A model generated the notes under the pieces. That model had not been told where the DNA came from and did not search any database. It saw only the letters and a program-made list of their open reading frames with translations. The position numbers and the translations under genes were made by a program. Positions 40,320-49,909 of a stretch of 64,000 nt of DNA are shown piece after piece. This DNA comes from Ornithinibacillus caprae (lineage in GTDB: Bacteria; Bacillota; Bacilli; Bacillales; Amphibacillaceae). How positions within the stretch are numbered: position 1 is the stretch's first letter; each line of letters starts with the position of its first letter. The stretch lies in NCBI RefSeq assembly GCF_009728145.1, contig NZ_WOCA01000001.1, positions 186,001 through 250,000 on the forward strand, written 5' to 3'.

Positions 40320-40359
40320 AAAGAGGGTTACCCTAGGATTTTTTGGGTAGCCTCTTTTT
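40320..40359 (+). terminator. Terminator of secDF
   Basis: AAAGAGGGTTACCC (40320-40333) pairs with GGGTAGCCTCTTTT (40345-40358), followed by T and A. Confidence 0.9.
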
Positions 40360-40486
40360 ACAGATGTGCAATTATAAGCTTTCCGATGCTACATAAGTGT
40401 GACTAAGGCATTTGCTATAAAGGTTTGTACTCAAAAAGTATCAGGGTTACTAAAAAATCAATGAACTCTTTTCAAGAATCCCTTCA

Positions 40487-40514
40487 GCAAAAGCCAAGTT
40501 TTTCTAATATGATT
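40487..40514 (+). repeat. Dispersed intergenic repeat, copy 3 (CAAGTTTTTCTAATAT family)
   Basis: The core GCAAAAGCCAAGTTTTTCTA plus ATATGATT resembles copies 1 and 2, with one extra T in the T run. The preceding 30 bases (ACTCTTTTCAAGAA..CCTTC) also resemble those before copy 1. It lies in the 262-base gap between secDF and the LapA-domain gene; the rest of the gap shows only the secDF terminator. Confidence 0.65.
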
Positions 40515-40576
40515 ACTTAAATCTAATTACGGGTAGATTATAGACAGGCTATTTTTAAGAGAAAAGGAGTTTTAGA

Positions 40577-40903
40577 ATGAGAGGACAATCGTATGTCATT
40601 TTAGCTATAATATTTGTTATTATTGTTGCTGTTTTTGCTGTAACGAATGTTGCACCTGTTGAAGTGAATTATTTATTTTGGTCAGGTGAATCCCCACTAA
40701 TTTTAGTTATTTTATTTTCTGTATTAATGGGAGGGGTAATTACTGCTGCTGTTGGTATGGTGAAAATGTTTCGGATGCAGCGTGAATTGAAAAAGTTAAA
40801 GCTACAGAATGAAAAAATGAACAATATTTTAAAGGAAAATGGATTATCTCCTTTTGAAAAAGATGAGGAAACATCGATAGACTTAGATGAATTAGATAAT
40901 TAA
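40577..40903 (+). CDS. LapA domain membrane protein (YrvD-like)
   Basis: The 108 residues have two membrane helices (about 6-24 and 40-62) with NVAPVEVNYLFWSGESPLILVILFSVLMGG between and within them, the DUF1049/LapA domain. A coiled coil follows (MQRELKKLKLQNEKMNNIL), and the tail is acidic. AAAAGGAG precedes the ATG. The place between secDF and recJ is that of B. subtilis yrvD. The role is unknown; relatives assist assembly of envelope complexes. Confidence 0.87.
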   Translation: MRGQSYVILAIIFVIIVAVFAVTNVAPVEVNYLFWSGESPLILVILFSVLMGGVITAAVGMVKMFRMQRELKKLKLQNEKMNNILKENGLSPFEKDEETSIDLDELDN

Positions 40904-40919
40904 AATAATTGTTTTCACA

Positions 40920-40963
40920 TTGCTACCCCTGACTCTATTCGGTATAATAGATTAGTCAGGGGT
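40920..40963 (+). promoter_or_regulatory. recJ promoter inside a perfect 10-base palindrome
   Basis: TTGCTA (40920-40925), spacer 17, and TATAAT (40943-40948) form a sigma-A promoter. The arms ACCCCTGACT (40925-40934) and AGTCAGGGGT (40954-40963) flank the -10 symmetrically. The right arm also holds the recJ ribosome site AGGGG. An operator is one reading; a hairpin in read-through RNA is another. Confidence 0.7.
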
Positions 40964-40969
40964 GAATTT

Positions 40970-43309
40970 ATGTTACAAAGTAAGTCTAATTGGAAATTTA
41001 AGACGATATCAAATGAGACAACACAATGGATGGATGATTCTAGTAATTTATCCCCCGTGATGAAGGAATTACTTATACAAAGAGGTATTTCTACTATACA
41101 GGAAGCTCAGGATTTTATATCTCCAAAACTAGAAAACTTATTTGACCCACGTTCGTTTCAAGCCATAGAAAAAGCTAGTACACGTGTACATACAGCTATT
41201 GAACAGCAAGAAAAAATACTTGTTTATGGTGATTATGATGCTGACGGTGTAAGCTCTACTACGGTTTTACTAAAGACCCTACGAGAGCTTGGTGCAAATT
41301 GTGATTACTATATTCCGAATCGATTTACGGAAGGCTATGGACCAAATGAAGCTGCTTTTCAACAAGCATTTGAAGATGGTTATTCGGTTATAATAACGGT
41401 AGATACTGGGATAGCTTCTGTATATGAAGCAGAAGTGGCTAAACAATTAGGGATTGACCTTATTATTACGGACCACCATGAGCCCCAGGAAGAATTGCCA
41501 GATGCATACGCAATTTTACATCCTAAGTTATCACCTGAATATCCCTTTAAAGAACTTGCTGGGGTAGGTGTTGCATTTAAATTCTCTCAACACCTGTTAG
41601 GATATTTTCCTGAACACTTGTTGGATTTAGTAGCAATTGGGACGGTAGCGGATTTGGTACCATTAATTGATGAAAATCGAATTCTAACGTATTATGGATT
41701 GCGAAAATTATCAGACACGAAGCGGCTTGGCTTAAAAGCATTAATGAGTCAATGTAAAATTGAAGGAGCCATTAATGAGCAGGATATTGGTTTTCTAATC
41801 GGTCCAAGACTAAATGCTGTTGGGAGATTACAGGACGCAGATTTAGCTGTTCAATTATTGTTGACTGAGGATCAGGCTGAAGCAGAGGAGTTGGCAGAGG
41901 TAGTTAATGAATTGAACCAGGAGCGCCAACAAATCGTAGCATCGATTGTAAAAGAAGCAGAAGCCATGGTAGATTTACAAGACCACCATTCAGTCATTGT
42001 CGTTGCTAAGTCGGGATGGAATGAAGGCGTACTAGGCATTGTTGCCTCTAGACTAGTAAAAAAATACGATCGTCCAGCAATTGTATTAGCTATCAATGAG
42101 GAAAAACAAACTGCTAAAGGTTCTGCCCGAAGTATTCCAGCTTTTGACCTATTTCAAAACTGTATGAAAATGAGATCATACTTTACACATTTTGGAGGTC
42201 ATTCACAGGCTGCTGGTATGACATTACCATTAGATCATGTAGGGAAGATAGAACAAGAATTAAATCAACTGATAAAAGATCAGTTGACTGCTGATGATTT
42301 TAAACAAGAGATTGCTATTAGTAAAACTATTTGTGTACCAGAAATAAATGAAGAATTAGTTTCTGAAATAGATCAGTTAGCACCATTCGGTATGGCTAAT
42401 CCAAAACCCATTTTCCATTTGAAACATACACCGAGTGACATTCGTCAACTAGGTTCCATGAAGAACCACCTGAAGATTCATTTTAAAGAGAATGATAAGG
42501 TAATCGAAGGAATTGGATTTGGAATGGGAGACTTATACCACCGTATTTCTCCGCAAACAGAAGTATCTGTAGTTGGAGAATTAGGAATTAATGAATGGAA
42601 TGGAATAAAAAAACCACAGCTAGTATTACAAGATATGAGTATAAATGAGTGGCAATTATTTGATCACAGAGGAAAAAAACAATTTGATGCTGCTCCTTAT
42701 TTTAGTAATCATGAGCGTCATGTTTTATTAAGTAACAAAGAAATAGAAGAAAAGAATGTATCAGAAACAATGAAACAGATTACTTATCATACACCACTAG
42801 AAACTATTGAACGGGCAGACGTATTATATATTTATGATCTCCCAACAAATCTTGCTCACTTAAAAGAAATTATTAATCAGGTTCAACCAGTAAACATTCA
42901 TGTTTGTTTCTATGTGGAAAATAGCTCTTATTTATCTCCTATGCCAACTCGTGATGATTTTAAATGGTTCTATGCTTTGCTTTATAAACGAAAGCAAATC
43001 GATTTAAATACAGAGTTACAATTAATCATGGATGCTAAGGGCTGGAAAAAAGATCAGGTAGTATTTATTTCGAAAGTGTTTTTTGAGTTGGAATTTGTTA
43101 AGATAGAGAATGGAGTTATTCAACTGAATTCAGCACCTGTAAAAAAAGATCTACAGGAATCAAACTTATATCAAGAACGGATTAATAAAGCACATATTGA
43201 AAAGACTTTATACTATTCAACCTATCAGGAATTATATAATTGGTTCCAAAGCACGATTACCTATATGGATAGTGAACGTCTTAAGGAGGAACTCACGTAT
43301 GGATTATAA
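40970..43309 (+). CDS. recJ: Single-stranded-DNA-specific 5'-3' exonuclease RecJ
   Basis: RecJ degrades single-stranded DNA in recombination and mismatch repair. The 779 residues carry the DHH-family motifs [14 protein letters not shown] (about 84-97), VDTG, ITDHHEP (about 167-173) and the DHHA1 part [11 protein letters not shown]. An OB-fold and a long Bacillus-type C-terminal region follow. The end overlaps the apt start by 11 bases. Confidence 0.98.
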   Translation: MLQSKSNWKFKTISNETTQWMDDSSNLSPVMKELLIQRGISTIQEAQDFISPKLENLFDPRSFQAIEKASTRVHTAIEQQEKILVYGDYDADGVSSTTVLLKTLRELGANCDYYIPNRFTEGYGPNEAAFQQAFEDGYSVIITVDTGIASVYEAEVAKQLGIDLIITDHHEPQEELPDAYAILHPKLSPEYPFKELAGVGVAFKFSQHLLGYFPEHLLDLVAIGTVADLVPLIDENRILTYYGLRKLSDTKRLGLKALMSQCKIEGAINEQDIGFLIGPRLNAVGRLQDADLAVQLLLTEDQAEAEELAEVVNELNQERQQIVASIVKEAEAMVDLQDHHSVIVVAKSGWNEGVLGIVASRLVKKYDRPAIVLAINEEKQTAKGSARSIPAFDLFQNCMKMRSYFTHFGGHSQAAGMTLPLDHVGKIEQELNQLIKDQLTADDFKQEIAISKTICVPEINEELVSEIDQLAPFGMANPKPIFHLKHTPSDIRQLGSMKNHLKIHFKENDKVIEGIGFGMGDLYHRISPQTEVSVVGELGINEWNGIKKPQLVLQDMSINEWQLFDHRGKKQFDAAPYFSNHERHVLLSNKEIEEKNVSETMKQITYHTPLETIERADVLYIYDLPTNLAHLKEIINQVQPVNIHVCFYVENSSYLSPMPTRDDFKWFYALLYKRKQIDLNTELQLIMDAKGWKKDQVVFISKVFFELEFVKIENGVIQLNSAPVKKDLQESNLYQERINKAHIEKTLYYSTYQELYNWFQSTITYMDSERLKEELTYGL

Positions 43310-43811
43310 AAAATATATTAAAATTGTTGAAGATTGGCCAAAAGAAGGTATACAATTTAAAGATATTACCCCTTTAATGGATAATGGTAAGGCCTTTAAA
43401 TCAGCAGTTGATGAAATTGTACAATATGCCAAAGAAAAGGATATTGATATTGTAGTAGGACCTGAGGCGCGGGGTTTTATTATTGGATGTCCAGTTTCGT
43501 ATGCATTAGAGGTTGGTTTTGCTCCAGTACGTAAGGAAGGTAAACTTCCACGTGAGGTAATAAAAGTGGATTATGGTTTAGAATATGGTAAAAATGTTTT
43601 AACAATTCATAAAGATGCTATTAAGCCTGGGCAACGCGTGCTTATAACAGATGATTTATTAGCAACAGGAGGTACGATTGAAGCAACCATTAAACTAGTA
43701 GAGGAACTTGGTGGAGTCGTTGTGGGTTGTGCATTCTTGATTGAACTTACTTATTTAGATGGACGAGATAAACTTGAAGGATATGATGTACTAACATTAA
43801 TGAAATACTAA
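43299..43811 (+). CDS. apt: Adenine phosphoribosyltransferase
   Basis: Apt salvages adenine to AMP. I choose ATG 43299, preceded by AAGGAGGAA, so the product has 170 residues, starting [20 protein letters not shown]. An open frame reaches back into recJ but lacks support. The PRPP motif [13 protein letters not shown] and the flexible loop [10 protein letters not shown] are intact. Overlap with recJ suggests coupled translation. Confidence 0.98.
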   Translation: MDYKKYIKIVEDWPKEGIQFKDITPLMDNGKAFKSAVDEIVQYAKEKDIDIVVGPEARGFIIGCPVSYALEVGFAPVRKEGKLPREVIKVDYGLEYGKNVLTIHKDAIKPGQRVLITDDLLATGGTIEATIKLVEELGGVVVGCAFLIELTYLDGRDKLEGYDVLTLMKY

Positions 43812-43820
43812 ATGTCCTAA

Positions 43821-43849
43821 AGGTCTGGTGGAAAATATTCACCAGACCT
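43821..43849 (+). terminator. Hairpin after apt, probable terminator
   Basis: AGGTCTGGTG (43821-43830) pairs perfectly with CACCAGACCT (43840-43849). The downstream ATTCTAAT is only a poor T tail, so termination may be partial and relA may be partly co-transcribed. Confidence 0.65.
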
Positions 43850-43950
43850 ATTCTAATAGATAATATAATCTGTATTTTAATGTTTTTCTCTTTACATTTT
43901 ATTAAAATTTTTCGATACTATTAAGTAACATGCAGGATAAAGGTGATTAT

Positions 43951-46149
43951 ATGGCAAAAGATGGCGTGATGACAATTGAAAATTTAATAGAAAAAGCTAG
44001 TAAGTATCTCTCAGCAGATGACATTGCTTTTATTCAGCGTGCATATGAGTTTGCAAAGCAAGCACATAAGGACCAGTATCGTAAATCAGGTGAAGCCTAT
44101 ATCATCCATCCTGTACAAGTTGCTGGTATTTTAGTCGAATTAAAAATGGACCCTGTAACCATTGCAAGTGGTTTTTTGCATGATGTTGTTGAAGATACAG
44201 AAGTAACGTTAGAAGATTTAGAAGAAGAATTTAGTAAAGAAGTGGCTATGCTCGTAGATGGTGTTACGAAGCTAGGGAAAATAAAGTATAAGTCAAAAGA
44301 AGCACAACAGGCTGAAAATCATCGGAAGATGTTTGTTGCTATGGCAAAGGATATTCGAGTCATATTAATTAAGCTTGCCGATCGCCTGCATAACATGCGT
44401 ACGTTAAAGCATCTACCTCCTGAAAAGCAACGGATTAAAGCCAATGAGACGTTGGAGATATTTGCTCCTCTAGCTCATCGATTGGGTATTTCCACGATTA
44501 AATGGGAACTTGAAGACACTGCCTTACGTTATTTAAACCCACAACAGTATTACAGGATCGTTCAATTGATGAAGCAAAAGAGAAATGAACGTGAAACGAA
44601 TATTGAGGAAGTAATAGAAGAGGTAACAAAACAATTAGAAGATGTAAATATAAAGGCAGAATTATCTGGCAGACCAAAGCACTTATATAGTATTTATCGT
44701 AAAATGTCGGAACAAAACAAGCAATTTAACGAAATTTATGATTTATTAGCTGTTCGAGTAATTGTCGATAGTATTAAAGATTGCTATGCAGTTCTAGGTA
44801 TCATTCATACGTGTTGGAAACCAATGCCTGGCAGATTCAAAGATTATATAGCAATGCCAAAACCTAATCTTTATCAATCCTTACACACAACCGTAATAGG
44901 TCCGAAAGGGGATCCTTTAGAAGTACAAATTCGGACCAAGGAAATGCATGAAATTGCTGAATACGGAATTGCCGCCCATTGGGCATATAAAGAAGGAAAA
45001 CAGATTCAGACAGGAAAAAAATCGTTTGAAGAAAAGCTTACGTGGTTCCGCGAAATCTTGGAATGGCAAACGGAAACTCACGATGCTGAAGAATTTATTG
45101 AATCGCTAAAAATTGATTTATTTTCCGATATGGTTTATGTATTTACACCAAAGGGTGATGTGATTGAACTTCCTTCTGGTTCAGTACCTCTTGATTTTGC
45201 TTACCGAATTCATACAGAAATAGGGAATCAAACCATAGGTGCTAAGGTGAATGGGAAAATGGAGCCACTAGATTATGAGTTGAAGAATGGCGATATTGTT
45301 GAAGTGATGACTTCGAAGCATTCCTATGGACCGTCACAGGATTGGTTGAAGATTACACAAACATCACAAGCTAAAAATAAAATTAGACAGTTCTTTAAAA
45401 AGCAACGTAGAGAAGAGAACATAAGTAAAGGAAAAGAGCTTGTTGATAAAGAGATTCGTGCTTTAGGGATTGAACCTAAGGATGTTATGACAGAAGAGAA
45501 TTTAAAACGAGTATATGAAAGATTCAATTTTGTAAATGCAGAAGATATGTACGCAGCGGTTGGTTATCAAGGGATTACTGCAGCACTTATTGCTACGCGC
45601 TTAACGGATAAAATTCGACAAACAAGACAAAAGGAACAGGATCTTGCTCAAACGATCGAGGAAGTTAATAACGATGCAAAAGAGAAGAAGGCACATAAAA
45701 AGGATTCTGGTGTTAAAGTTGAGGGTGTCGATAATTTATTAGTTAGACTCTCCAAATGCTGTAGTCCTGTACCCGGAGATGAAATTGTAGGGTACATTAC
45801 AAAAGGACGAGGTGTTTCTGTTCACCGGGAGGATTGTCCAAATATCCAAACAGAGGAAGCAAAACAAAGACATTTACATGTAGAATGGGAAAAACATCAA
45901 ACACAAAAACAATATCATGTTGATTTAGAAATATCAGGATATGATCGAAGAGGATTACTAAATGAAGTGTTACAAGCTGTAAATGAGACGAAAACCAATA
46001 TTACCCATGTTAATGGGCGGTCGGATCGTAATAAGATGGCTGTAATTCAAATTACTATTTTAATCCACAATACAGATCATTTACGAAAAATTGTTGAACG
46101 AATTAAACAGATAAAAGATATTTACTCCGTAACACGTACGGTGCAATAA
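43951..46149 (+). CDS. relA: Bifunctional (p)ppGpp synthetase/hydrolase Rel
   Basis: Rel makes and degrades (p)ppGpp in the stringent response. I choose ATG 43951 after AAAGGTG, giving 732 residues; an upstream ATG at 43930 lacks a site. The order is HD hydrolase ([23 protein letters not shown]), synthetase ([26 protein letters not shown]), TGS (about 390-450), helical and zinc-finger part with [22 protein letters not shown], and C-terminal ACT. Both active centres look intact, so it should both make and degrade the alarmone. Confidence 0.98.
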   Translation: MAKDGVMTIENLIEKASKYLSADDIAFIQRAYEFAKQAHKDQYRKSGEAYIIHPVQVAGILVELKMDPVTIASGFLHDVVEDTEVTLEDLEEEFSKEVAMLVDGVTKLGKIKYKSKEAQQAENHRKMFVAMAKDIRVILIKLADRLHNMRTLKHLPPEKQRIKANETLEIFAPLAHRLGISTIKWELEDTALRYLNPQQYYRIVQLMKQKRNERETNIEEVIEEVTKQLEDVNIKAELSGRPKHLYSIYRKMSEQNKQFNEIYDLLAVRVIVDSIKDCYAVLGIIHTCWKPMPGRFKDYIAMPKPNLYQSLHTTVIGPKGDPLEVQIRTKEMHEIAEYGIAAHWAYKEGKQIQTGKKSFEEKLTWFREILEWQTETHDAEEFIESLKIDLFSDMVYVFTPKGDVIELPSGSVPLDFAYRIHTEIGNQTIGAKVNGKMEPLDYELKNGDIVEVMTSKHSYGPSQDWLKITQTSQAKNKIRQFFKKQRREENISKGKELVDKEIRALGIEPKDVMTEENLKRVYERFNFVNAEDMYAAVGYQGITAALIATRLTDKIRQTRQKEQDLAQTIEEVNNDAKEKKAHKKDSGVKVEGVDNLLVRLSKCCSPVPGDEIVGYITKGRGVSVHREDCPNIQTEEAKQRHLHVEWEKHQTQKQYHVDLEISGYDRRGLLNEVLQAVNETKTNITHVNGRSDRNKMAVIQITILIHNTDHLRKIVERIKQIKDIYSVTRTVQ

Positions 46150-46163
46150 AGGAGTTTTACGTA

Positions 46164-46610
46164 ATGAAAGCAGTTATACAACGAGCGAGAGATGCTAGTG
46201 TTACTGTTGAAGGTCAAGTAGTTGGACAAGTAGAACATGGTTTTGTTGTTCTACTAGGTGTAACACATGAAGATACAATTGAAGATGCAAAATATATCGC
46301 AAATAAACTAGTACATTTACGAGTGTTTGAAGATGAAAATGAAAAAATGAATTTATCATTAAAAGATGTTGGTGGTAGTGTACTATCGATATCGCAATTT
46401 ACGTTATATGGTGATACTCGTAAAGGAAGAAGACCTAATTTCCTTCAAGCTGCAAAACCTAAAATCGCAAATGATTTATATGAAAAATTTAATGAACTTG
46501 TAGCAAATGAGGGAATTCATGTTGAAACTGGCGAATTTGGAGCTATGATGGATGTTCAATTAACTAATGATGGACCTGTTACGCTCATAATAGATAGCCA
46601 AGATAAATAA
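46164..46610 (+). CDS. dtd: D-aminoacyl-tRNA deacylase
   Basis: Dtd removes D-amino acids (and Gly from tRNA-Ala) mischarged on tRNA. The 148 residues start [21 protein letters not shown] and contain the two cross-subunit motifs SQFTLYGD and [12 protein letters not shown] precedes the ATG. It follows relA by 14 bases and probably shares its transcript. Confidence 0.98.
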   Translation: MKAVIQRARDASVTVEGQVVGQVEHGFVVLLGVTHEDTIEDAKYIANKLVHLRVFEDENEKMNLSLKDVGGSVLSISQFTLYGDTRKGRRPNFLQAAKPKIANDLYEKFNELVANEGIHVETGEFGAMMDVQLTNDGPVTLIIDSQDK

Positions 46611-46646
46611 AAAACGGTGTCCATTTTATTTGGACACCGTTTTTTA
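46610..46646 (+). terminator. Terminator of relA-dtd
   Basis: AAAACGGTGTCCA (46611-46623) pairs with TGGACACCGTTTT (46631-46643), followed by T. It begins at the dtd stop. Confidence 0.93.
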
Positions 46647-46705
46647 TTTGCTTTCATTTCTTTAAGTTATTCTTATAGATAAAGTAATAGCAAGGCTGCG
46701 GTCAG

Positions 46706-46749
46706 TCGCTTTAACTTCCAGTACAAGGGCGACATCTGTTCGATGCTCC
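46706..46749. repeat. Dispersed intergenic repeat, copy B (CAAGGGCGACATCTGTTC family)
   Basis: It matches copy A (35814-35856) at about 39 of 44 positions; the shared core is ACAAGGGCGACATCTGTTC. It lies in the 321-base gap between dtd and the convergent amidase gene, about 183 bases beyond the 3' end of the minus-strand gene, a placement like that of copy A. The gap also holds the dtd terminator and the inverted repeat 46812-46866. Confidence 0.75.
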
Positions 46750-46811
46750 ATATTGTCTTTTTTACAGTGTCTACTTTGCCACGTGCAAGGTACCAGTAAG
46801 GGAGCTATTTT

Positions 46812-46866
46812 AATAACGGAATAGGGATCCACTTCACTGGTTTTAATGAATCCTCATTCCGTTATT
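46812..46866. repeat. 17-base inverted repeat beyond the amidase gene
   Basis: AATAACGGAATAGGGAT (46812-46828) and ATCCTCATTCCGTTATT (46850-46866) pair with two mismatches around a 21-base loop. No T run follows on the minus strand, so it is not a clear terminator for yrvJ; on the plus strand a short TTTC follows. Confidence 0.55.
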
Positions 46867-46931
46867 TTCAAAAAATCCCTAGATTGAAGCAAGACTATGG
46901 ATTTTTCAAATTTTTATTTGCTCACTAACAG

Positions 46932-47981
46932 TTAATTATTAGCGAAGTATTTTCCTAATCCCTCGATAATCCCAGACACGATCTTCTTTTGATATGCGTT
47001 CGTTAATAAGAGAAGCTCTTCCTCAGAGTTAGACATGAACCCTAACTCCATTAATACGGCAGGTTTATAATTTTGGCGAAGAACTTGGTAGTCTCCATGA
47101 CTTGCTTTACGATCATTTGCTCCAGTTTCTTTTATAACCCCCTGCTGAATGTATTTTGCAAGCTCTTCGTTTTGATCGTGATAGTAATACGTAGAGATCC
47201 CTGAAACGCTTGGTAACTCTGGTATACTGTCATAATGAATGCTAATAAAAGCATCCGTACTTAAATTATTTGATATAGCAGATCTACTACTCAAAAATAT
47301 ATATTCATCTGCACTTCTAGTTAAAATTACTTCTGCCCCTAACTGGGTAAGTTCTTGAGCTAATTCCTGAGCTGTTTTATAAGTTAAATTCTTCTCATAC
47401 GTTTCGTTTACACCAATAGCTCCAACATCTCTTCCACCATGTCCAGCATCAATCACAATGGTTTTATCCTCGAAGCCACTTGATATAACATCCTGCTTGT
47501 CCACCAGTTTTTTAAGGACATAACCTTCTACTGAATCATTCTCAATTTGATACCAATCTTCAGTTTCTGCTACAACATTTAATTTTGTTCCCTTATTAAC
47601 AAAATCAATAATATCGTAATCGGTAGACGGTCCATTACGAATTTGTGTATTTTCAAATACGATTTCTATTGATTTCTCTCCTTCTATCGGAATTGATGGA
47701 GAGGTTTCTTCTTGATCGCCTTTGGTGGTTATAAATTCTCTACTTACCCAACCAGTGCCAGTTTCTAATTGAATTTCAACCCATTCATCGTCTATTTGAA
47801 TAATTTTATACGTTTCATCAGTATGTATTTGACCTACAACCCCAAAGTTTGTTCCTGGTCCACTTCGAACATTTAAATTATCTACATTAATGATTGCTTC
47901 ATTTGCGTAAACAATTTGATTAATGGGAAGTATGAATAATATCACACCCATTGCTATGAGCAATTTAATTTTACGTTGCAA
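46932..47981 (-). CDS. yrvJ: N-acetylmuramoyl-L-alanine amidase with two SH3b domains
   Basis: This secreted enzyme cuts the amide between muramic acid and the stem peptide. I choose TTG 47981, seven bases after AGGAGG; the product has about 349 residues. A signal peptide (LLIAMGVILFILPINQIVYANEA) is followed by two bacterial SH3 repeats with NVDNLNVRSGPGTNFG and NTQIRNGPSTDYD. The C-terminal Amidase_3 domain has the zinc ligands in DAGHGGRDVG, YEKNLT and SIHYDS, and the catalytic Glu in LMELGFMSN. B. subtilis has yrvJ between dtd and hisS too. Confidence 0.93.
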   Translation of the reverse strand: MQRKIKLLIAMGVILFILPINQIVYANEAIINVDNLNVRSGPGTNFGVVGQIHTDETYKIIQIDDEWVEIQLETGTGWVSREFITTKGDQEETSPSIPIEGEKSIEIVFENTQIRNGPSTDYDIIDFVNKGTKLNVVAETEDWYQIENDSVEGYVLKKLVDKQDVISSGFEDKTIVIDAGHGGRDVGAIGVNETYEKNLTYKTAQELAQELTQLGAEVILTRSADEYIFLSSRSAISNNLSTDAFISIHYDSIPELPSVSGISTYYYHDQNEELAKYIQQGVIKETGANDRKASHGDYQVLRQNYKPAVLMELGFMSNSEEELLLLTNAYQKKIVSGIIEGLGKYFANN

Positions 47982-48104
47982 TAGAGTTCCTCCTGTTCTC
48001 ACTTTCGATGTCACTTGGTAATATTTTCGCATCAAATTCTCTTTTTATTTTAATAAAAAAATTCCAATTAGGCAAAACTATTATCATTAGAAGGAGGAAT
48101 TGAC

Positions 48105-48278
48105 GTGCGATTTAATGAAAAGCAATGGTCTTCAAAAAATAATAAAGATATTTTCGGTGTAAATTTTCACCGTTTTGTAGAGTTAGAAGAGTCTTCCAAT
48201 CATATGGAAATTGCTCAAGAATTGGGGATATCATTAGGGGAAGTGAAATCTTTAAAGAAAAAAATAAATCGTACTTGA
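48105..48278 (+). CDS. 57-residue small protein, unknown function
   Basis: A GTG start at 48105 has a strong AAGGAGG site seven bases upstream. The frame runs 57 codons to TGA 48276-48278. The product starts MRFNEKQWSSKNNKDIFGV and its second half (HMEIAQELGISLGEVKSLKK) resembles the helix-turn-helix part of a sigma-factor region 4 or small regulator. It lies between the amidase gene and hisS, where I recall a small B. subtilis gene (yrzK). The -35 box of the hisS promoter overlaps its stop codon. The gene is short but the ribosome site and the protein-like composition make it credible. Confidence 0.75.
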   Translation: MRFNEKQWSSKNNKDIFGVNFHRFVELEESSNHMEIAQELGISLGEVKSLKKKINRT

Positions 48279-48303
48279 CAATCAATCCTAGAAACATTAA
48301 GAT
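48275..48303 (+). promoter_or_regulatory. Sigma-A promoter of hisS-aspS
   Basis: TTGACA (48275-48280), spacer 17, and TAAGAT (48298-48303). The TGA stop of the 57-codon gene forms part of the -35. Confidence 0.75.
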
Positions 48304-48309
48304 AATAGT

Positions 48310-48580
48310 CATTCAAATGTATTAAATCGGATAATATAGATGAACCAATGAAGGAAAAAGTAGTTAGATGTCATCTGGAAAGAGAAAAAATGTCATTGGC
48401 TGAAAACATTTTACATGATGCTCTAATGAAAGACACTCCTGAGGATCCGTATTGAACCTTAAGTAGATATGGACGTTTTGCAGGCGTTAACTGTGAAGAG
48501 CGGATGCATAGATGCATCAACTAGGGTGGCAACGCGGGTAACTCTCGTCCCTTATTATTTAGGGGACGGGAGTTTTTTAT
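48310..48580 (+). ncRNA. T-box leader of hisS-aspS (predicted to sense tRNA-Asp)
   Basis: The T-box AGGGTGGCAACGCGG (48523-48537) is followed by a terminator (ACTCTCGTCCC / GGGACGGGAGT, then six T, 48541-48579). In the specifier position, after ATGAAA, stands GAC (48432-48434) followed by A, an Asp codon. The bulge reads UGGC, whose last base pairs with a G discriminator; tRNA-Asp has G73 and tRNA-His has C73. Both signals agree on Asp although the first gene is hisS. The 341-base gap before hisS is filled by promoter and leader. Confidence 0.9.
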
Positions 48581-48619
48581 ATTTTCAGGTACATATATTA
48601 AAAAGTGGGGGTTAGAGCA

Positions 48620-49909
48620 ATGAATATAAAAGCTCCAAGAGGTACAGCAGATGTTTTACCTGGTGAGGCAAAGAAATGGCAGTATGTAGAGAATAGAATT
48701 AAGAATATTTGCGATCGATATCATTATAATGAAATTCGTACACCATTATTTGAACATACGGAACTATTCCAACGAGGAGTTGGTGATTCAACAGATATCG
48801 TTCAAAAGGAAATGTATACATTTGAAGACAGAGGTGGGAGAAGCTTAACACTCCGTCCTGAAGGAACAGCATCTGTTGCACGAGCATTTGTGCAAAATAA
48901 ATTATATGGGGATGCAAATCAACCTGTTAAGTTATTTTATTTCATGCAAATGTTTCGTTACGAACGCCCGCAGCAAGGGAGAATGCGACAGCTAAACCAA
49001 TTTGGTGTAGAGGTTCTAGGTAGTGCAGATCCAGCAGTTGATGCAGAAGTAATTGACCTTGCAATGACTGTATATAAAGAATTGGGTTTAAATTCATTAA
49101 AATTAGTTATTAACTCATTAGGGGATCAGGAGAGTCGTACTAATTATCGTGAGGCTTTAGTTAAACATTTTACACCACACAAAGAAGAGCTTTGTCATGA
49201 TTGTCAGAGTAGATTAAACCAAAATCCAATGCGAATTCTGGATTGTAAAAAGGATAGAGAACATCCTTCCATGAGTACAGCACCATCTATTTTGGATTAT
49301 TTAAATGACGAATCAAGCAGTTATTTTGAGCGAGTCAAGGCATATTTGACAACGATGGGCCTTGAATTTGAAGTTGATCCTAATTTAGTTCGTGGTCTAG
49401 ATTACTACAATCATACTGCCTTTGAAATTATGAGTGAGGCAGAAGGATTTGGAGCGATAACAACGCTAGCTGGTGGTGGAAGATATAATGGCCTGGTTGA
49501 AGAGATTGGTGGGCCAGACACTCCAGGAATTGGGTTTGGAATGGGAATTGAACGGTTACTTATGGCTCTCGAAGCCGAAGACAAGGAATTAAACATAGAT
49601 GAGCAATTAGATGTGTACTTGGTTGCAGTAGGAGACGAAACAAAGGAACAAGCAGTAAAACTTGTCCATGAATTACGTAATAGTGGTATACAGATTGATA
49701 TGGACTACCAAGGTCGAAAAATGAAGGCACAATTTAAAGCAGCTGATCGTTATCGCTCAAAATATGTCCTCATACTTGGTGAGGACGAGCTACAAAAACA
49801 AGTTATAAATATGAAAGAAATGGAAACGGGCGAGCAATCTGAAGTTTCTTTACATGATATTGGTGAAGCAATGCAGAAAAAGCTTCTAGGAGGAAAAGGA
49901 CATGAATAA
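48620..49909 (+). CDS. hisS: Histidyl-tRNA synthetase
   Basis: This class II synthetase charges tRNA-His. I choose ATG 48620 after GGGGG (48607-48611); an in-frame GTG at 48605 is less likely. The 429 residues start [16 protein letters not shown] and contain motif 2 ([20 protein letters not shown]), [15 protein letters not shown] and [23 protein letters not shown]-type motif 3. The C-terminal anticodon-binding domain starts near 330. It overlaps aspS by 8 bases. Confidence 0.98.
   Translation: MNIKAPRGTADVLPGEAKKWQYVENRIKNICDRYHYNEIRTPLFEHTELFQRGVGDSTDIVQKEMYTFEDRGGRSLTLRPEGTASVARAFVQNKLYGDANQPVKLFYFMQMFRYERPQQGRMRQLNQFGVEVLGSADPAVDAEVIDLAMTVYKELGLNSLKLVINSLGDQESRTNYREALVKHFTPHKEELCHDCQSRLNQNPMRILDCKKDREHPSMSTAPSILDYLNDESSSYFERVKAYLTTMGLEFEVDPNLVRGLDYYNHTAFEIMSEAEGFGAITTLAGGGRYNGLVEEIGGPDTPGIGFGMGIERLLMALEAEDKELNIDEQLDVYLVAVGDETKEQAVKLVHELRNSGIQIDMDYQGRKMKAQFKAADRYRSKYVLILGEDELQKQVINMKEMETGEQSEVSLHDIGEAMQKKLLGGKGHE

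Noticed and set aside
43197-43298. Upstream extension of apt within recJ
   Set aside because: The sequence has no family match, and a strong AAGGAGG stands before ATG 43299.
48112-48312. 66-codon minus-strand frame near 48.1-48.3 kb
   Set aside because: It overlaps the better supported 57-codon plus-strand gene and the hisS promoter, and has no ribosome site.
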